Below the pieces are notes generated by a model that was not told the DNA's origin, made no database searches, and saw nothing but the letters and a program-made list of their open reading frames with translations. The position numbers were made by a program, and so were the translations under genes. Below are positions 6,917 through 10,446 of a stretch of DNA of 10,446 nucleotides, piece by piece. The first letter of the stretch is position 1, and each line of letters begins with the position of its first letter. The DNA comes from Flavobacterium sp. (GTDB lineage Bacteria; Bacteroidota; Bacteroidia; Flavobacteriales; Flavobacteriaceae): NCBI GenBank assembly GCA_024642295.1, contig JAHEBK010000033.1, positions 1 to 10,446 on the forward strand. The letters are read 5' to 3'.

Positions 6917-8257
6917 CTATTCCTCTTTATTTTTAGGTAGAACTAATTGAACATTCAGCAAGGATAAAGAATACACAAAAGCTGGAACAGCTGTCCGCAT
7001 CGCAGCATGGTTAATTGTCAAAAACCAAAACAGTAGAAAGCATATCAAAAACATATTAAACTTATTATCAAGATATAAGACCAAGGGTGTAAAAATTAGA
7101 ATAAGTAAAGCAATGATACCTAATGCACCGTGCTCTGCTAACATTCTAGTAATCTCGTCATGTGAAACAACAAACTTACCTGTTTCCATTTCCCTAATTT
7201 CAACACCTTTTGCCACCCCAACTCCAAAAACGGGATTATTCAAAAACATATTAATTTCAGTTTCCGCTATGTCTGATCTACCTGTAAATTTACTTTGCTT
7301 GTCCCTTCCTTTTGAATCTTTGTTAGCGTATCTTTTATCAATTAAACCTCCTGTCTGAATGGAGGAATAGCTCCAAGTAACCATTAGCGCGATTACCATT
7401 AACCCTAAAATATAATTTAACTTAACCTTTCCTTTAAAATTGGATTTTAGGTACAAAAAAAGTAAAAGAAAAATAATCATCAAAAGACCCGTAATCATCC
7501 CACCACGAGAAAAAGTAACTATTCCTCGATAAGTGATATTCAAGGCTACGAATAAATTGATAAGAACTAAAAACTTACTCTTGGACGCTAAAATAATTCT
7601 AGAAAAAAACACAAACATTCCTAAACCTAAAAAAGTAGCTACTTGATTAGGACCAAACCCCCCAGAAGTAGCAAAATTTGATTCTGTACTCGTAACTACA
7701 TCTCTGATACTTGGTGTGTAAAAAGTTAAATACACCATACAGGTAACGATAGGTAATCCAATTGCAAGAAGAATACTATTGACTTGTTCCAACGTTATTT
7801 TCCTTCTAAAGGTATACAAAGAAGCCAACCCTAAACAAACTGGTCCTGAAATATTAAAAGCAATGGTGGTTCTAATATTAGTATCGTAATCCAATACAAA
7901 AGTGGAGATAACAACACTTGGCACCAACAAAAGTAAATAGATCCAATATGGCGTAGCTCCTCTAGCGAAGCCTTTGTAATACATCCCTATAAACATAAAA
8001 ATCATAACGCCGTACTTAGAAAACTCATACGAAATATTGCCTCCTGTCATTCTCAAAAAAACCTCACTTCCTGTGACGTAGGCGGCAGCCAAAAGAACTT
8101 CATGATTTCTATTACGTTTCTTAATAACATAATACAAACCTAAAAAAAAGGCGGAAAAACCATAGACTTTTGCCGTTGCTGGAACTAAATACACCAGAAA
8201 ACCAATACCCGCATGGAGTAAAATCAAATACAAATATGACAATTCTTCCTTTTTCAT
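6917..8257 (-). CDS. O-antigen polymerase/ligase family membrane protein (Wzy or WaaL type)
   Basis: This 446-residue polytopic inner-membrane protein has about ten to twelve hydrophobic segments and a larger periplasmic loop near 297-375. Features of the Wzy/WaaL superfamily are visible: FGPNQVATFLGLG (201-213), TYRGIVTFSRGGM (242-254), then FLNNPVFGVGV (338-348), His366 in VSHDEITRMLAEHGALG (364-380) and further helices. The SRGG motif, the GVGV turn and the (H)NE-like HDE followed by LAEHG are the usual signature. Such proteins either polymerise lipid-linked repeat units or ligate a glycan to lipid A core or a protein. Sequence alone does not separate these roles. Position inside a run of glycosyltransferases, with an initiating transferase after it, favours Wzy-type polymerisation. 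The start lies 2 bases after the stop of the glycosyltransferase gene, so the two are tightly coupled. Confidence 0.87.
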   Translation of the reverse strand: MKKEELSYLYLILLHAGIGFLVYLVPATAKVYGFSAFFLGLYYVIKKRNRNHEVLLAAAYVTGSEVFLRMTGGNISYEFSKYGVMIFMFIGMYYKGFARGATPYWIYLLLLVPSVVISTFVLDYDTNIRTTIAFNISGPVCLGLASLYTFRRKITLEQVNSILLAIGLPIVTCMVYLTFYTPSIRDVVTSTESNFATSGGFGPNQVATFLGLGMFVFFSRIILASKSKFLVLINLFVALNITYRGIVTFSRGGMITGLLMIIFLLLFLYLKSNFKGKVKLNYILGLMVIALMVTWSYSSIQTGGLIDKRYANKDSKGRDKQSKFTGRSDIAETEINMFLNNPVFGVGVAKGVEIREMETGKFVVSHDEITRMLAEHGALGIIALLILIFTPLVLYLDNKFNMFLICFLLFWFLTINHAAMRTAVPAFVYSLSLLNVQLVLPKNKEE

Positions 8258-8259
8258 AA

Positions 8260-9333
8260 TCAGTTGTTTTTCAACCAGTTTAAATAGTGACTGATTACTT
8301 TTTTTTCTGAATAACTATTCTTTACTGTTTCAAATAGAGCCGCACCTAAATCCAATCGTAATTGCGCATTCTCAATTAAGCTAACCAAGGCAAAATAAAA
8401 TGAATCCTTTTCATGCGAAGGTATTAACAAACCATTCACTTTATCCTGAACAACAGTTCCTATTTCTCCAACATTTGACATGACAACAGGTTTTTTACTC
8501 AAACCATATTCCAGTAAACTGACGGGCAATCCTTCTGATTTAGAACAAAGAATTCCAATGGTAGTTTGTTCCAAGATGTTTCCAATATCTTCTCTCGAGC
8601 CGTACAAAAACACATAGTTTTCTAGATTTTTATCCACTATTGTTTTTCTAAGTTGGTCCGAATAATTATCCACAAAATCTTTACCAACCAAATGAAACGT
8701 CCAATCAGGGTGGGTCATTTTCAATTGGGCAGCTATTTCCAAAAGCAAAAAATGATTTTTCTGTTCCCTTAAATTTGCCAAACATAGAATCCTTTTACCC
8801 ATTTCCCCTTGTAAAACAGTTTTTACAAGATTTTCATTTGTTTCAGTCACAAAATTGGGTAAATAAATCACATTTTTCAACTGAACTTTTTCTTGAACCC
8901 AAATTTTCAATTTTTGATTGACAACAATAATTCCATTAAACAATAAGAGTCCTATTTTTAAAATTCCTGATTTTCTTTTTTCCAAAAACTCGCTATTGCC
9001 ATAATGGTCATGCCATATAAGACTTAAGGAAGGCAAGGTTAATTTTAATAAAAAAGCCATAAAAAAAGAGGTGCTATGGGCATGAATAACAGTGACTTTA
9101 TTTTTCTTCACATAATTTCGTAATCGTATTAAAGCGGAAAAATCAACTGTTTTTTTTCGATTCAAAAATAAATAATTCACTTGATGATTCAGTTCATTCA
9201 TTAGCGCCCCTTCTTTACGAGTGGCAACTAAACCCGAAAAATCAATTTTATTAGACAACGCATTGGCATAATTTACCGCCATTCGCTCTGCACCGCCTGC
9301 TTCTAATGAATCTATAATTTGAAGTATGCGCAT
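8260..9333 (-). CDS. Glycosyltransferase family 4 protein
   Basis: This 357-residue retaining GT-B-fold glycosyltransferase of family GT4 probably adds one sugar from a nucleotide donor to the growing lipid-linked unit on the cytoplasmic face. The N-terminal domain opens with MRILQIIDSLEAGGAERM, the glycine-rich acceptor loop. It continues through IHAHS (83-87) and HDHYG (108-112). The donor domain has LCLANLREQKNH (183-194), LVGK (215-218) and the E-x7-E motif in SEGLPVSLLEYG (Glu267 and Glu275), followed by PVVMSNVGE and NGLLIP. There is no signal or membrane segment. The donor sugar is not identifiable. It lies between the methyltransferase gene (3 bases upstream) and the polymerase gene (2 bases downstream), a compact operon arrangement. 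The ATG at 9333 gives the expected N-terminus. Confidence 0.92.
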   Translation of the reverse strand: MRILQIIDSLEAGGAERMAVNYANALSNKIDFSGLVATRKEGALMNELNHQVNYLFLNRKKTVDFSALIRLRNYVKKNKVTVIHAHSTSFFMAFLLKLTLPSLSLIWHDHYGNSEFLEKRKSGILKIGLLLFNGIIVVNQKLKIWVQEKVQLKNVIYLPNFVTETNENLVKTVLQGEMGKRILCLANLREQKNHFLLLEIAAQLKMTHPDWTFHLVGKDFVDNYSDQLRKTIVDKNLENYVFLYGSREDIGNILEQTTIGILCSKSEGLPVSLLEYGLSKKPVVMSNVGEIGTVVQDKVNGLLIPSHEKDSFYFALVSLIENAQLRLDLGAALFETVKNSYSEKKVISHYLNWLKNN

Positions 9334-9336
9334 GAA

Positions 9337-10200
9337 TTATCTTTTTTTCAACAAAACATTAATACTTCCAGCCATTAATTCTTGTTCGCTGAACTTTTGA
9401 AATTCTTCATGAATAGGTAATTCTTTAAATTTCTTATACGCCATTGAATTTGTATTTATTGTATCGTGCTCAACAAAAACAATTTCAAAATCATTTTCAA
9501 AAAGTTCCAAATATTGAGGAAGCCTTAATCGGTTGTGGTAATCAAATTTGGTTTGAATTTTATCCCATTCTTCTTGGCTATATTTCAAAAAATCTTGCAA
9601 GGAAAGAGAGGTGTCACTATAAGCTCGATGATCACTGGGAGAAATTAAATGCAGGATATAACTTCCCGACTTCATATTGGCATTTAAAAAACGATGTATT
9701 TCTTTTATACTTTCTGGTGGTACGTGCTCTAAAACAAAGCGAGAAACAACCAAATCTACATCTTCAAATTCTCCTTCACAAATATCAGTCTTAGGGAAAT
9801 AATTCACCGATTGATGCAGTTCATACTTCCCTTTTTTTTGAATTTCAAAATCATACTGTTTAGCATAATATTGGTTCAGTTTGTCTATTTCTTTATGATG
9901 ATAATGTTCATTAACATCATACGTATCAACCCATTTTACTTTTCCTTCAAGTAGTAATTGATATGGCAAAATAGGAACCCAGCCCGACCCTAATTCCACA
10001 ACTTTCATCCCCTCAAGTGCAATTGTACTGTTTTGTAAAATACGAACTATAGTGCTATAAGTATTTTTAGTCGATTGGATTTTATTGTCCAGTGTTTGCT
10101 TCGCTCGCAAATTTTGCAACCAATGATATAATGAATACCCCAATGAATTTGGCAAAACAGAAAGCGCTTTAAATATTCTAGTTTTCATTAAGTGATTCAT
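9337..10200 (-). CDS. Class I SAM-dependent methyltransferase in polysaccharide operon
   Basis: This 287-residue soluble protein has a class I methyltransferase core. Motif I is VVELGSGW (67-74), with the usual third glycine replaced by Trp74. An acidic strand end follows at Asp92 and Asp95. The post-II and motif III region DLVVSRFVLEHVPP (149-162) resembles ubiE/Methyltransf_11-type enzymes. The N-terminal 60 residues are helical and probably cover the acceptor site. The C-terminal 90 residues (from about 196) are not shared with small methyltransferases and may be specific to this subfamily. Its place inside a glycosyltransferase run suggests that it methylates a sugar or the end of the glycan; the substrate is not shown by sequence. 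The ATG at 10198-10200 overlaps the stop of the upstream glycosyltransferase gene as ATGA, which implies translational coupling and supports this start over the ATG at codon 5. Confidence 0.83.
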   Translation of the reverse strand: MNHLMKTRIFKALSVLPNSLGYSLYHWLQNLRAKQTLDNKIQSTKNTYSTIVRILQNSTIALEGMKVVELGSGWVPILPYQLLLEGKVKWVDTYDVNEHYHHKEIDKLNQYYAKQYDFEIQKKGKYELHQSVNYFPKTDICEGEFEDVDLVVSRFVLEHVPPESIKEIHRFLNANMKSGSYILHLISPSDHRAYSDTSLSLQDFLKYSQEEWDKIQTKFDYHNRLRLPQYLELFENDFEIVFVEHDTINTNSMAYKKFKELPIHEEFQKFSEQELMAGSINVLLKKR

Positions 10201-10445
10201 AACTTATAGCTTAACAACTTTTGTATTTCTAGTTCAAAAACCTCAACTGTATATTTTTGAGACCATTCTAAAGCCTTCCTACTTTTAGCATTATAATCCA
10301 GCGGGTTAGCTATTATAGCTTTCAATTGTATAATATCCCTTTCTAATTTTTTCTCTAATATAATTCCCCTTGACCCATTCCCTAACATATTTGGCACGCA
10401 AGACACTTTTGTTGCCAAGGGCACACAACCCCAAAACATCCCCTC
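10197..10445 (-). CDS. Glycosyltransferase (GT4 / GT1-like) C-terminal part, cut by window edge
   Basis: Only the last 82 codons or so are inside the window. The frame stays open to the right edge and ends at TGA (10197-10199). The first visible residues, EGMFWGCVPLAT, match the segment of GT-B glycosyltransferases that begins with the second glutamate of the E-x7-E motif (compare EAMAxGxPVIAT). Then come SCVPNMLGNGSRGIIL, the usual loop before the last helices, and a helical tail with DIIQLKAIIANP and a closing QKLLSYKL. The methionine at 10437-10439 is internal, not the start: the preceding Glu and Gly codons continue the conserved motif. It overlaps the methyltransferase gene by 4 bases. 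The donor sugar is unknown. Confidence 0.8.
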   Translation of the reverse strand, partial: EGMFWGCVPLATKVSCVPNMLGNGSRGIILEKKLERDIIQLKAIIANPLDYNAKSRKALEWSQKYTVEVFELEIQKLLSYKL

Positions 10446-10446
10446 G

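Noticed and set aside
7113..7358. Plus-strand open frame antisense to the polymerase gene
   Set aside because: It overlaps the conserved periplasmic loop of the polymerase and has no recognisable domain or upstream signal.
9444..9794. Plus-strand open frame of 116 codons antisense to the methyltransferase
   Set aside because: Length alone is the only support. The opposite strand carries clear methyltransferase motifs in an operon with tight spacing.

Overview
The window looks like chromosomal DNA of a Flavobacterium-like member of the Bacteroidota. The evidence is the AT-rich composition, A-rich leaders without Shine-Dalgarno sequences, two perfect Bacteroidota-type -7 boxes (TAnnTTTG), a PorV/PorQ-family outer-membrane protein, a DUF4105/Lnb-type membrane protein, and intergenic repeats of a kind I associate with flavobacterial genomes. 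Nearly every gene concerns building or exporting the cell envelope. I see no tRNA, rRNA, CRISPR array, transposase or phage gene, and no gene-free stretch over 300 bases.

Layout. (1) Positions 1-1127, plus strand: the 3' end of tatC, then a complete lptB. (2) 1128-1290: a convergent intergenic region holding a long imperfect palindromic element. (3) 1291-2872, minus strand: pssA (phosphatidylserine synthase), followed 7 bases later by a membrane-anchored GH25 muramidase gene, probably one operon. (4) 2873-3055: a divergent promoter region with one -7 box facing each way. (5) 3056-5336, plus strand: a PorV/PorQ-like outer-membrane protein that probably starts at TTG, then a protein with the architecture of the Bacteroidota lipoprotein N-acyltransferase Lnb. 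(6) 5337-5433: a convergent intergenic region with six tandem ACTAANN-like heptamers. (7) 5434 to the right edge, minus strand: the downstream part of a surface-polysaccharide locus. In transcription order it has a cut-off family-4-type glycosyltransferase, a SAM-dependent methyltransferase, a complete GT4 glycosyltransferase, a Wzy/WaaL-type O-antigen polymerase or ligase and, after an 88-base gap, the initiating polyprenyl-phosphate sugar-1-phosphate transferase.

How the genes fit together. TatC exports folded proteins and LptB powers LPS transport. PssA makes the precursor of phosphatidylethanolamine, and the GH25 enzyme probably trims peptidoglycan from the periplasmic side of the inner membrane. 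The Lnb-like protein probably completes lipoprotein acylation. The polysaccharide block supplies an initiating transferase, two elongating transferases, a methyl-group modifier and a polymerase or ligase for a surface glycan whose structure cannot be read from sequence. I found no clearly new multi-gene system. The points most worth a second look are the Lnb candidate, the palindromic element at 1156-1279, the pssA-muramidase pairing and the methyltransferase in the glycan operon.
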